Positions 10,439 through 20,193 of a stretch of DNA of 64,000 nt are shown piece after piece. The position numbers were made by a program, and so were the translations under genes. Below the pieces are notes generated by a model. It ran no database searches, was not told the origin of the DNA, and worked only from the letters and a program-made list of their open reading frames with translations. The stretch comes from Oscillospiraceae bacterium. GTDB lineage: Bacteria > Bacillota > Clostridia > Oscillospirales > Acutalibacteraceae. Location of the stretch: assembly GCA_015066225.1 (NCBI GenBank), contig SVOT01000010.1:1-64000 (forward strand), given 5' to 3'. The stretch's first letter is position 1. Each line of letters starts with the position of its first letter.

Positions 10439-11272
10439 TCAGTGGACGGTTTTCTGTGATTGACGATTTTTGTTCAAAACCGCCCCTGATTGGTCCCGTT
10501 TTGTTACCTCAACCAAAGAACCATTTTCATTTCTATACATAGATGTGCTTTCTCCGTATGGGAGAGAAGAAAAATAATTGCCTTTGTATTCCACATAATC
10601 TATGCGATATGTTAATTCGGGATTAGCTTTTGGCTTCAGTTCGACAAACTCAAACGACTTCTCATCTTCAACTAATAAAAAACTCAAATTATATTCTCTG
10701 CTCAAATGGTCAGACCACACCTGTCCAAGGTAACTTTCCACATTGTCGTCTGATTTATTTGTAATTACAAAATCATCAATGTTGTAAGAATATGGTGAAA
10801 AAGCGTCCCCAAAAACCAATACATAGTACTTATCGCCTTTTTTTGCAACAATAATTTCGTTATCAATTTTGCCATCCGATGAATAGAATTCAGTTGCACC
10901 CCCGATACCACAAAGCGTCAGTGCGGCAAGGTCTATTTCCCAACTAATAAAAGTAAAGCCATCTGTGTTTTCACTGCTTTGAAGCGAGTATGTTTTACCA
11001 TCTATTATCCAAAAATCAACATTTTCAGAAAATGTTACAGAGGGTACATTTTTATCTGCATTATCAGGTAAAGCGTTATTAAAATTGTTGTAGATTTTCG
11101 GAAGTTTCTGGTTTTCGATAGAATTATGTGAGGTTAACCCTGTCTCAGTTTCATTTTTGCCATTTCCCGTTTGCTTAAAATCCCCTAATAAAGCCACGAT
11201 AAAAACAACTGATAAAAGCACCGCAAACACACCAAGTATTATTTTAACTCTCTTACTGTTGAAAAAGCTCAC
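10439..11272 (-). CDS. Hypothetical secreted/anchored protein
   Basis: ORF with N-terminal TM segment. Confidence 0.6.
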   Translation of the reverse strand: MSFFNSKRVKIILGVFAVLLSVVFIVALLGDFKQTGNGKNETETGLTSHNSIENQKLPKIYNNFNNALPDNADKNVPSVTFSENVDFWIIDGKTYSLQSSENTDGFTFISWEIDLAALTLCGIGGATEFYSSDGKIDNEIIVAKKGDKYYVLVFGDAFSPYSYNIDDFVITNKSDDNVESYLGQVWSDHLSREYNLSFLLVEDEKSFEFVELKPKANPELTYRIDYVEYKGNYFSSLPYGESTSMYRNENGSLVEVTKRDQSGAVLNKNRQSQKTVH

Positions 11273-11295
11273 CTCTACACCTCCAATAAAAAACC

Positions 11296-12231
11296 TTAAT
11301 CTCTGTACTCTACATAAACTATGTTGCTATCATAATCTATCTTAACACGTAAATTCAACTTATAAAATAACATAGCAACACTAACAGTATCAACAATCAA
11401 TTCATCATCAGTTATCTTATAGTATTCGTAAACAGGCCCTCCTGCTAAATGTCCACTGAAGTAATTAAAATCCTCAAAAACTAAAGAATGTTTCCTTTCA
11501 TTTAACACAAGTTCTCTATCCTCATATTTTATAATCTTTGTGCCGTCTTTTGAAACTGAAATATCTGCTCCGAGACTTTCCAAAACAGAAAGGAGAGGGA
11601 TTTCAGCATACCGTTCCTTATGATTAATTCGGACAAAATTACCTTTTTTAATATTGACACCATCAACCCATATCTCTGCAGGTTGTCTTTTAACTGATGT
11701 TATCTTTACCGTTTTTTCATCATAATCAATCTGAAGCTCTGCGTTTCTTAAAAACAAAAACTGTTCAATTGCCGAACTGTCAACTAAAAAATCGTCTTCT
11801 GTCTGCTGATAATAAACAGGTCGTTTGTCCTCTACATTCTCTGCATAGGGATTGATTATCGGATCGGGATCTTGTATGTAGTTTGACCTTTGGTTAACGA
11901 TGGACAGCCTGTTTTGCGATGGTACAAGTTCATATGCTTCATCAGTAAAAACAATGTCGTAATTGTCGCCGTTTTTGCTTATGTTAGCTCCTAAAGCTTC
12001 GCATATATCCAACAAAGGTAACTTTGCATATTTCTTATCAGAATCGACATAAACATAGCTTTTCTCTGTTAAATCAATATCGTTAACAAACAGGCTGCCG
12101 TTTTTCTCGTCCAGCTCATATGTAACAGGTGTTTTTTCTATTGTCGTTGGCTGATTTTGTTTTTCGGCACCACAACCCGTCGCCATAATCAAAATTACAA
12201 CTACCAATAAAACAGCTATTATCTTTTTCAT
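11296..12231 (-). CDS. Lipoprotein with repeated copper-amine-oxidase-N-like (stalk) segments
   Basis: Lipobox MATGCGAE; two similar halves: KYAKLPLLDICEALGANISKNGDNYDIVF and RYAEIPLLSVLESLGADISVSKDGTKII. Confidence 0.65.
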   Translation of the reverse strand: MKKIIAVLLVVVILIMATGCGAEKQNQPTTIEKTPVTYELDEKNGSLFVNDIDLTEKSYVYVDSDKKYAKLPLLDICEALGANISKNGDNYDIVFTDEAYELVPSQNRLSIVNQRSNYIQDPDPIINPYAENVEDKRPVYYQQTEDDFLVDSSAIEQFLFLRNAELQIDYDEKTVKITSVKRQPAEIWVDGVNIKKGNFVRINHKERYAEIPLLSVLESLGADISVSKDGTKIIKYEDRELVLNERKHSLVFEDFNYFSGHLAGGPVYEYYKITDDELIVDTVSVAMLFYKLNLRVKIDYDSNIVYVEYRD

Positions 12232-12531
12232 ATTCTGTCCCCCCGTTATTCACACAGCGTGTTCCGCAACAGAGAAAAATTCTTCTTTCACTTATATAGA
12301 CTCATTTTGATGGGTGTTTGTTGCAAAAAATTATTCTACTACCAATGTCGCAAATCACAATTATTATGTCGAACTGGCTTCTATTGCAACAAAACACACT
12401 ACATTTTCTCTTTCACTTATATATGACAAAAAAACACGAAATACTACATTTTATTTTTTAAAATTTTCAAATTTGTTAACTATGTATAATGCACAAAACT
12501 CAATTTGTGCATTCAGACAGTAATTCGTCCG

Positions 12532-13833
12532 TTAAATCCTTTTCAAATCATCCGTTGCGGGGTTGTCGATTAATTCGCCGTTTTCAGAAAATCTTGAGCC
12601 GTGACAAGGACAATCCCACGAATGCTCCTCTTTGTTATATTTCAAAGCACAACCCAGGTGTGGGCATCTTGGCACGGTTGGGGTGATAAGCCCCACAACA
12701 GAATGAAAAATGTTTGCAAAAAGCGTGGGGTGAAGAACAGAGCGTGTTGGCGAAAAAACATCCGAATAAGGATTTTTAACACCTGTTACCATATCGCTTA
12801 ATATATCGGCGGCAACCACAGAAGAGGTCATGCCCCATTTGTTGAAGCCCGTGGCAACAAATAAATTCTCTGTATTTTTTGCGTATTTGCCGATATATGG
12901 CGCACCGTCAAGGGTTATGCAATCCTGTGTTGCAAAACGGTAGCTGATTTGGGCATCGGGGAATTTTTTTGCAAAAAGCTCTTCAGAAGCCTTGTAGCCA
13001 CCACCCTTTTGACCGGTCCGGTGGTCACCCGAGCCGATGAGAAGATAATCCTTATAGTTTCTGAAAGAAAAGCCGCCATCCTTATCCTCAAGATACATTC
13101 CGTTTACGTCGGGGGCATTCTTTGCGGCAACAACATACGAGCGATGCTGATACATTTTCAACGGATAGCCGCCGTGTTTATTTATTATGGGGAAATGCGT
13201 TGCAATAATAATTTTTTCCGCACTAACGCTACCACCATTGCAACGGACCTTTTGGGGCAAAATTTCAACGACCTTTGTGTTTTCATATATTTTCAGCCCT
13301 TTTGCAACAGAAAACAAAAATTCAAGGGGATGAAACTGACCCTGGGAGCCAACCTTTACAGCACCGACACACCCCACGGGCAACGGAACATCTGAAACAA
13401 ACTGTGCCTTGACCCCCAAATTTTCATAGGCACTTATTTCGTCTTCAATCTTCTGGCGATTTGTTGCAGAATAAATATATGCGTCCTTTTCTTCAAACCC
13501 GCAAGGGTATTTTTCGGACATTTTACGTATTTTTTCAAGAGCGGCTTTGTTTGCCTCAAGGTATTGGCGAGCTTTCTCCACACCCGCATCTTTTATTAGC
13601 TTGTTGTAAATAAGACCGTGCTGAAACGTCACCTTTGCTGTGGTGTTTTTCGTTACACCCGAGCCGATGCTTTTCGCCTCCAGAAGGACACAGTCAACGC
13701 CCCTGTCCGTCAGCTCTTTGAGGCACAAAACGCCCGCAAGACCGCCGCCAACAATCACAACATCTGTTTTTATATCGCCCTTTAGCTGAGGGAAGCCCTC
13801 GTTTTTAGCAGTTGCGCTCCATAATGAATTCAA
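12532..13833 (-). CDS. FAD-dependent oxidoreductase with C-terminal Rieske [2Fe-2S] domain
   Basis: VVIVGGGLAGVLCLKELTDRG FAD motif; C-terminal CPHLGCALKYNKEEHSWDCPCHGSRF Rieske motif. Confidence 0.92.
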   Translation of the reverse strand: MNSLWSATAKNEGFPQLKGDIKTDVVIVGGGLAGVLCLKELTDRGVDCVLLEAKSIGSGVTKNTTAKVTFQHGLIYNKLIKDAGVEKARQYLEANKAALEKIRKMSEKYPCGFEEKDAYIYSATNRQKIEDEISAYENLGVKAQFVSDVPLPVGCVGAVKVGSQGQFHPLEFLFSVAKGLKIYENTKVVEILPQKVRCNGGSVSAEKIIIATHFPIINKHGGYPLKMYQHRSYVVAAKNAPDVNGMYLEDKDGGFSFRNYKDYLLIGSGDHRTGQKGGGYKASEELFAKKFPDAQISYRFATQDCITLDGAPYIGKYAKNTENLFVATGFNKWGMTSSVVAADILSDMVTGVKNPYSDVFSPTRSVLHPTLFANIFHSVVGLITPTVPRCPHLGCALKYNKEEHSWDCPCHGSRFSENGELIDNPATDDLKRI

Positions 13834-13922
13834 AAAATCACCTCTGATTTCATTATGTTCAGTTTTTCTTTAAAAATCAGAGAGAAAAAATAAAACCTTG
13901 AGGCAACCTCAAGGTTTTAGTC

Positions 13923-15218
13923 TTATAAATCATTCTTAATTATATCATCAAGTGTTTCGCCCTTAACTGCAACGTAGTCTTCGTCGCCGTTGACCATAAT
14001 AACAGGCAAACGAGGGATTCTGTTGTAGTTTGAAGCCATCGAGAAATTGTATGCACCCGTTGTGAGAACTGCTACAAGGTCACCTCTTTTGATGCTTTCG
14101 GGGAGAAGCACCTTTGGCTGGATAATGTCGCCGCTTTCACAGCACTTGCCAACAAGGTCACAAAGGAAGCTGCACGGCTCCTCTGCTTTGTCTGCGGCAA
14201 CAACCGTATATTGGGATTCATAAAGAGCAAATCTGGGGTTGTCGGTCATGCCGCCATCAATGGCGACATAGTTTTTGTAGCCCTCGATTTTTTTAACGTT
14301 GCCCACCTTGTAAAGGGTGATACCCGCATCTGCAACAATGCTTCTGCCGGGCTCCATACTAACTGCAGGCTCGTTTATGTTAAGCTCCTTGCATTTATTT
14401 TTGAAAAACTCCGCAACCTGACGGATGTTGTCCTCTATATCTATTGCGGGGTCATTTTCGGTGTATCTTACACCGTAGCCGCCGCCAAGGTCAAGCTCCC
14501 TTACCTCGTAGCCGAGAGTGGCTTTAACCTCTGCAATAAATTCAAGCATAATCTCTGCCGAGCGAATAAAAACAGAGGATTCGAAAAGCTGTGAGCCAAC
14601 GTGACAATGGAAGCCCGCAAGGTCAATGTTCTTTTTAGTAAGAGCGTATTTTGCAATCGCCATTGCGGCGCCCGTTTCAATTGGGAAACCGAATTTAGAA
14701 TCCACCTTGCCCGTATTAACTGCTTCATAGGTGTGAGTATCAATACCCGGTGTGACACGGAAAAGAATTTTTTGCTTTATGCCCCTCTCCCCTGCGAAAC
14801 AATCAACAGCGTCAAGCTCCTCAACATTATCAACAATGAAGCAACCAACGCCCGAATCCATTGCAAAATTGATATCGTAATCATTTTTGCTGTTGGAGTG
14901 GAAGCAGACATTTTTCATATCGTAGCCGGATTTGAGGGCGGTGTAAATTTCACCCACAGACACAACGTCAACCCCCATACCCTCGGAGCCAACAATGCTA
15001 TAAATCCTTTTAAAGCTACAAGCCTTGCTGGCATAAAAGGGTCTTGCGCTTTCGCCGAAATAAGTTCTCATTCCGTTAACATATTTACGGCAATTTTCCC
15101 TTATCTTCTGTTCATCCATCACATAAATGGGTGAACCGTATTTTTCGGCAAGCTCCTTTGTGCTGTGCCCACCGAAATATAATGTATCATTCTTAATAAA
15201 TAAATTATCAGCTATCAT
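13923..15218 (-). CDS. lysA: Diaminopimelate decarboxylase
   Basis: YASKACSFKRIY, GVDVVSVGE, DLGGGYGVRY, MEPGRSIVADAG motifs. Confidence 0.95.
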   Translation of the reverse strand: MIADNLFIKNDTLYFGGHSTKELAEKYGSPIYVMDEQKIRENCRKYVNGMRTYFGESARPFYASKACSFKRIYSIVGSEGMGVDVVSVGEIYTALKSGYDMKNVCFHSNSKNDYDINFAMDSGVGCFIVDNVEELDAVDCFAGERGIKQKILFRVTPGIDTHTYEAVNTGKVDSKFGFPIETGAAMAIAKYALTKKNIDLAGFHCHVGSQLFESSVFIRSAEIMLEFIAEVKATLGYEVRELDLGGGYGVRYTENDPAIDIEDNIRQVAEFFKNKCKELNINEPAVSMEPGRSIVADAGITLYKVGNVKKIEGYKNYVAIDGGMTDNPRFALYESQYTVVAADKAEEPCSFLCDLVGKCCESGDIIQPKVLLPESIKRGDLVAVLTTGAYNFSMASNYNRIPRLPVIMVNGDEDYVAVKGETLDDIIKNDL

Positions 15219-15279
15219 ATAATCACCTTTGGGAGGTTCTCCGGTATATTAAGGATATTCAGTTATACGCTCCTTATGT

Positions 15280-15348
15280 CGCCAGAACCCTCCACCACAC
15301 CTACGCTTTGCTTCGGTGCGGTCCCCCTCCCTTCGCCAGGGAGGTTAA
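15280..15348. repeat. GGTCCCCCTCCC-type structured repeat in the dapA-lysA gap
   Basis: CCACACCTACGCtttGCTTCGGTGCGGTCCCCCTCCCTTCGCCAGGGAGG resembles 9661-9733. Confidence 0.5.
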
Positions 15349-15386
15349 GTCAATCTCTTTAATTTAGTTATATAAAACAGATGATA

Positions 15387-16274
15387 TCAAACATCCAAAC
15401 CTTGTTCTCTCATAAGCTCACGCATTTTTGCTTCGTTTTCGGGCTCCATTGTTGTAAGGGGAAGTCTTACGTAGTTTTCACCGAAGCCGATAGCTGCAAC
15501 AGCAGCTTTTGCGGGGATGGGGTTAACCTCGCAGAAAAGAGAGTTGATAAGAGGAAGCAAATCGAGCTGAATAGCACGGCTGCCCTCTAAATCGCCTGCA
15601 AAGAACTTGTCGCAAAGCTCAACTGTTTTCTTGGGAAGAATGTTTGAAACAACAGAGATAACACCCTTGCCGCCCAAGGACATAAGGGGAACAATCTGGT
15701 CATCGTTGCCTGAATAAATGTCAAACTCACCTTTTGTGAGTGCGGCAATTTCTGCAATCTGAGAAATGTTGCCGCTTGCTTCTTTAATACCAACAATGTT
15801 GGGATGCTCTGCAAGAATTGCACAGGAAGCAGGAGTAAGGTTGCAGCCTGTTCTTGAAGGAACGTTGTAAAGAATACAGGGCTTTGTTGAAGCGTCTGCA
15901 ATAGCTCTGAATGACTCGATGAGACCCCTCTGAGTTGCTTTGTTATAGTAAGGTGTAACAAGAAGCATTGCATCGCAACCGATTTCGCTTGCAAATTTAG
16001 TAAGGTCGATTGCATAGGCCGTGTCATTGGAGCCTGTGCCCGCAATAACGGGAACTCTGCCGGCAACCTTTTCAACCGAGAAGCGAAGAACCTCTCTGTG
16101 CTCCTCGTCAGAAAGGGTTGAGCCCTCACCGCTTGTGCCCGCGATTACGAGAGCGTTGATGCCCTCTTCAATCTGCCATTCGATAAGTCTGCCGAAAGCG
16201 TCATAATCAACGCCGTTGGCGTTCATTGGGGTTACGAGTGCTGTTGCAACACCTGTGAAAACTGTGTTTTTCAT
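15387..16274 (-). CDS. dapA: 4-hydroxy-tetrahydrodipicolinate synthase
   Basis: MKNTVFTGVATALVTPMNANGVDY; LVTPYYNKATQRG; NVPSRTGCNL. Start moved from ORF-track 16325 because the upstream 17 codons overlap the riboswitch terminator. Confidence 0.95.
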   Translation of the reverse strand: MKNTVFTGVATALVTPMNANGVDYDAFGRLIEWQIEEGINALVIAGTSGEGSTLSDEEHREVLRFSVEKVAGRVPVIAGTGSNDTAYAIDLTKFASEIGCDAMLLVTPYYNKATQRGLIESFRAIADASTKPCILYNVPSRTGCNLTPASCAILAEHPNIVGIKEASGNISQIAEIAALTKGEFDIYSGNDDQIVPLMSLGGKGVISVVSNILPKKTVELCDKFFAGDLEGSRAIQLDLLPLINSLFCEVNPIPAKAAVAAIGFGENYVRLPLTTMEPENEAKMRELMREQGLDV

Positions 16275-16286
16275 AATTTTTACCTC

Positions 16287-16318
16287 ACAAAAAAATAATA
16301 GTTGCCGAAAAGCAACTA
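16287..16318 (-). terminator. Expression-platform terminator of lysine riboswitch
   Basis: Minus strand TAGTTGC TTTTCG GCAACTA TTATTTTTTT just upstream of dapA. Confidence 0.6.
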
Positions 16319-16370
16319 CCCACACAAAAATAGATACCCTGTTACATTACACGGGTATAATATTATGTAA

Positions 16371-16530
16371 GATAGCTCTCCACCAAAATGGTGACAACAG
16401 TAAAGATGTTATTCCATACTGCCAGACCGATTTTTTGCCATAAATCGTCTTCGGCACCTGCTCCTTTCACCGCAACAGCTTTGGCAAACCTTTAACGCCA
16501 CGGCTACTCTTAACAAAATGCACCTCTATC
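16371..16530 (-). promoter_or_regulatory. Lysine riboswitch (L box)
   Basis: Minus strand GATAGAGGTGC..AAGAGTA..GTGAAAGGAGCAGGTGCCGAAG..AATCGGTCTGGCAGT..ATGGTGACAACAGTAAAG region..TTTTGGTGGAGAGCTATC; matches L-box core order, upstream of dapA-lysA. Confidence 0.88.
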
Positions 16531-16672
16531 GGTTGCTAATACTATATCATAGAGAAAACCCAAAGTCAATTAATATTTACAACAAATAACGATTTTTAAG
16601 AACGTATTTAATTATATAAAACAACAAAAAACACAGACCCGATTAACGAGCCTGTGTTTACTGGCTTATCAA

Positions 16673-17554
16673 TTATTCTGCAAATTCAACGCTCTTTGCC
16701 CATTCTGTAAAAATCGGCTTATATTCCTTATATTGCGCTTCATCCACAGCAAAAGAAATATCCCAGAAAGATTCCCCGGTTTTGTAAACAACTACCATAT
16801 AGCTGTACATAGTGTCTGTATCATCACTTCTGTTGCTGTATTCAAAATACACCAATCCGTCCTGCTCCTGTACCTCGGCATCCGTTAAGCCCCAAGCAGC
16901 ACATAATTCCTCGGCATATTCTTTTTCAGTCCAATCCCCCATACCTTCCAGAGCTGTGAAGCTTTCTTCATAGCCGAAAACAACAGCGTCATCTGTTCCA
17001 TAAGTGAAAACCGTTCCGTCGATTTCGGTTTCTTCAAAGGTGTCTGTCAAAACAATTTTCACGCCTGATTCATGAACAAAGGCTTTTGGCTCACCGTCTT
17101 TGGCATACGAAGTTGGGTTGTAATTAGCAATAAAACCGCAAATAAAACCCACTACAGCACAAAGCGCTAAAAATGCGCCGAATTTTTTTGCGCATTTTTT
17201 GCGATTCGCAAGTACCCGGGGGTCTGTCATACCGTGGAAACGGAAGTTGTCACCGCCCAAAGGATTAAATTTACACTCGCCCATAAGATAAATATTTTCA
17301 ACACCTGCAGGGATAATGCAAATTTCGTTGCACATATTTTTTGAGAACTTATCTTGTATAACATATATCGTTGTTTCTTCGTCGCCGATAACAAAGGTTT
17401 TTTCTTCTCCGTTTTTTAAATCGCCGAGCTTGTAGCACTTGTCGCCGTTGATTTTGGTGTCGCCCGCAAGTTCATCTTTAATATAGATTTTTGCTTTCTT
17501 CAAACGACTAACAAAGCTTTTCTCTCTTTTAATCGTCAGATTTCTCATAAACAT
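16673..17554 (-). CDS. Hypothetical membrane-anchored protein
   Basis: ORF with central TM; C-terminal domain resembles that of 17640-18230 product. Confidence 0.6.
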   Translation of the reverse strand: MFMRNLTIKREKSFVSRLKKAKIYIKDELAGDTKINGDKCYKLGDLKNGEEKTFVIGDEETTIYVIQDKFSKNMCNEICIIPAGVENIYLMGECKFNPLGGDNFRFHGMTDPRVLANRKKCAKKFGAFLALCAVVGFICGFIANYNPTSYAKDGEPKAFVHESGVKIVLTDTFEETEIDGTVFTYGTDDAVVFGYEESFTALEGMGDWTEKEYAEELCAAWGLTDAEVQEQDGLVYFEYSNRSDDTDTMYSYMVVVYKTGESFWDISFAVDEAQYKEYKPIFTEWAKSVEFAE

Positions 17555-17639
17555 CCCCCTAAAGTTTTTTCTTATTTGTAATTATACAGTAAAACCACTC
17601 TTTTTTTCAACAAAAAACGACTATCACAATAGCCAAAGT

Positions 17640-18230
17640 TTATTCGCCACTTTGTGAAATTTCAACAGTGCTTGCCCACTTTTCAACATAAGGAATCATT
17701 TTTTCTGTGTAACGCTTGGGATATATGAAATCCACCGTCCAGAAAGCATCATCCGTTTTAAAGGCATAAACATTATAACGCTGAACCTTGCCGCTTCCGG
17801 AATAAAGATACTCAACATAATATAATCCATTTGAATCCTTTAAAAGCTCCGCATTAACATCACTGTTCATCATAATAAGTCTGTTCAGATATTCTTCAAC
17901 AGTCAGATTTTTGCTTTCGGGATACTCCTCAAAGCTTTCTTTTAAAGCAAAAACCTCAACGCCGTCTGTTGAATAAAATGCTTCAAGGGCAGAATCCTCT
18001 TTTTCTTTAAAATCCGATGTCAAAGTAATTGAAAATCTACCGTTTTTAAAAGATTTTTCAGCACCGCTGACAGAAAGCGGCATCGTTGTAGTTGTGGGAT
18101 TTTCTTCTTTCTTACCCTTGATTGTTGCTTTGATACCGATAACGGTGCCGTAAACACCAACACCCAAAACGGCAACAAGCAAAACTATCAACGCAATTTT
18201 ATAAGGCGAAAGCTTCTTTTTGTTCTCCAT
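17640..18230 (-). CDS. Hypothetical N-terminally anchored protein
   Basis: N-terminal TM (ALIVLLVAVLGVGVYG) plus extracytoplasmic domain. Confidence 0.65.
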   Translation of the reverse strand: MENKKKLSPYKIALIVLLVAVLGVGVYGTVIGIKATIKGKKEENPTTTTMPLSVSGAEKSFKNGRFSITLTSDFKEKEDSALEAFYSTDGVEVFALKESFEEYPESKNLTVEEYLNRLIMMNSDVNAELLKDSNGLYYVEYLYSGSGKVQRYNVYAFKTDDAFWTVDFIYPKRYTEKMIPYVEKWASTVEISQSGE

Positions 18231-18350
18231 AGGTTACACGCTCCGAAAAATTTATGAGATAATCATAACACAAAACCACATATCTTGCAACAAAAAGAAA
18301 TTAAACTTTCAGTTATCTAAAAAAGCAAAAAATTATGAATAAAAAACCTC

Positions 18351-18379
18351 TTGACAACGTATAATAATAGTGTTATAAT
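18351..18379 (+). promoter_or_regulatory. Consensus promoter for tRNA-fMet
   Basis: TTGACA-17 nt-TATAAT (18351-18356, 18374-18379). Confidence 0.85.
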
Positions 18380-18412
18380 ACACAAGCACTCGAGAGAGGC
18401 ACAAGTAAATAT

Positions 18413-18469
<57 letters not shown>

Positions 18470-18490
<21 letters not shown>

Positions 18491-18789
18491 GAAAAGAAGG
18501 ATACCTTGTAAGGTATCCTTTCTTTTTTTGTTCTTGTTGTTCTTTGTGGGATTTGAACCACCTCGCCGAAGGCGAACATAATCGGGTGTTCGCGTAGCGA
18601 ATGATGGGCAGAGCCCATCAAATCCCACCTCCGCAACCAGAAAAGAAGGATACCTTGTAAGGTATCCTTTCTTTTTTTGTTCTTGTTGTTCTTTGTGGGA
18701 TTTGAACCACCTCGCCGAAGGCGAACATAATCGGGCGTTCGCAAGGCACTTGCGAATGATGGGCAGAGCCCATCAAATCCCACCTCCGC
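18470..18789. repeat. Tandem repeat units containing tRNA-fMet 3' end, terminator and multi-arm hairpin
   Basis: Units begin at CAAATCCCACCTCCGCAACCA at 18470, 18619 and 18774 (149 and 155 bp periods; third partial). Confidence 0.9.
18497..18530 (+). terminator. tRNA terminator
   Basis: AAGGATACCTTgtAAGGTATCCTTTCTTTTTTTG. Confidence 0.75.
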
Positions 18790-19185
18790 AACCAATCCAA
18801 AAGCCTTGAAACCTTAATAAATAAGGGGTTTCAAGGTTTTTTCTTTTGTTTATGAATTTCTGTAAAATACCCTAAAATACCCCACTATTTCGGAAAAATG
18901 CAAGTCAAAATGCAAGTCAAAGTAAAACAAAAAAGCGGCCAAGAAATTAACCCTGACCGCTTTTGTTCTTCTTTATATGATTACTGATTCAAAGTCAACT
19001 TCTTTCAATTTTTGCTACATTGCCTGAGCATTTTTTGGTTTTTAAATACCACAAGCTGGCGCAGATTATAATCACCCAATACGGCGGTGCATATTGCTTT
19101 TAGATATAATTTTTATCTAAAATTTGACATTTTTTGACTTTTATGTAATAATTCACACGGAGTTTACTTAAAAGGAGAATTAAAA

Positions 19186-20160
19186 ATGGCGATTATAATG
19201 ACTACCAATTCCGAAGAAAGCACTTTAAAACAGTTGAAAAAGGTTTACAAAAAGAGTAAGTTACACAAAAAGTTTGCGGCGTTTAAAAAAAAGCATAATT
19301 TATTAAGACTTTCAACTAAACTCATAGCACTCTCAGCATTTGTGTTTTATTTAATAATGTTATATTTTTTAATTAGATGGAACACAAAGTTTGATAACAT
19401 TATGCAAATATCCGCAAATTATGTAACTATTTTTGCTTTTGCGATAGGCACGCTTCAATTAGTTGCTTTTGTTAACGATGCACGTCAAAGAGAGAGACGC
19501 GCAAAAAAAGAAGCCGCTTTAGACTTAGCTCGCTATTATGCTCAAAATATAGTTGTCAAAGTGTCGTTTATTACTAGTGTTTTGTGCAGAGCTTACGACA
19601 ATGATAATATAAAAAAACTCAAAGAAGATGTTATTGATGAGTTAATAATAGAAAAATTCACTAGCAAGGCCTTAAAAAAATTACAAAAAGACCATGAATT
19701 TAAAAGATTCTCTAATTTTCTGAAAAACGACGCTTATAACATCCCAGCAGATATATTACTTAACCAGTTTGAATGCTATGGTTATACTGATATTCCTAAT
19801 AAAGGTACAAAAAAAGACGTCGAATACCAAAGAATCCTCAATTTAAAATTCAGAGGTATTGTAAGTCAGACATTAAATGAATTAGAATACTTTTCAATGT
19901 CAGTTAACCAAAACATTTCTGATAGTGAAATGTTATTCCCTTCCCTTCATCAAACTTTTTTGAGAATAATAAAGCACTCCTATCCGATAATATGTCAGAG
20001 CAACGATGCCGGGCGTGAAGAATATTACACAAATGTAATTAAATTGTATAAAAAATGGAACAAGAGACTTTTAGAACATAAAGACCTTATAATGAACCAA
20101 AACGAAGAAAGTGAACATGAAATAGAAAAAGATTTACACAAGGGAAATAAACCTATATAA
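19186..20160 (+). CDS. Hypothetical two-TM membrane protein with cytoplasmic helical domain
   Basis: ORF with RBS (AAAGGAGAA), TM segments LIALSAFVFYLIMLYFLI and NYVTIFAFAIGTLQLVAFV; followed by terminator. Confidence 0.7.
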   Translation: MAIIMTTNSEESTLKQLKKVYKKSKLHKKFAAFKKKHNLLRLSTKLIALSAFVFYLIMLYFLIRWNTKFDNIMQISANYVTIFAFAIGTLQLVAFVNDARQRERRAKKEAALDLARYYAQNIVVKVSFITSVLCRAYDNDNIKKLKEDVIDELIIEKFTSKALKKLQKDHEFKRFSNFLKNDAYNIPADILLNQFECYGYTDIPNKGTKKDVEYQRILNLKFRGIVSQTLNELEYFSMSVNQNISDSEMLFPSLHQTFLRIIKHSYPIICQSNDAGREEYYTNVIKLYKKWNKRLLEHKDLIMNQNEESEHEIEKDLHKGNKPI

Positions 20161-20162
20161 AA

Positions 20163-20193
20163 AAGCACACCCGTTTAGGGTGTGCTTTTTTAT
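20163..20193 (+). terminator. Intrinsic terminator
   Basis: AAGCACACCCgtttAGGGTGTGCTTTTTT. Confidence 0.8.

Noticed and set aside
16274-16325. Upstream start for dapA (MWVVAFRQLLFFCEVKI...)
   Set aside because: Those codons overlap the riboswitch terminator; MKNTVFTG at 16274 has a proper RBS and family N-terminus.
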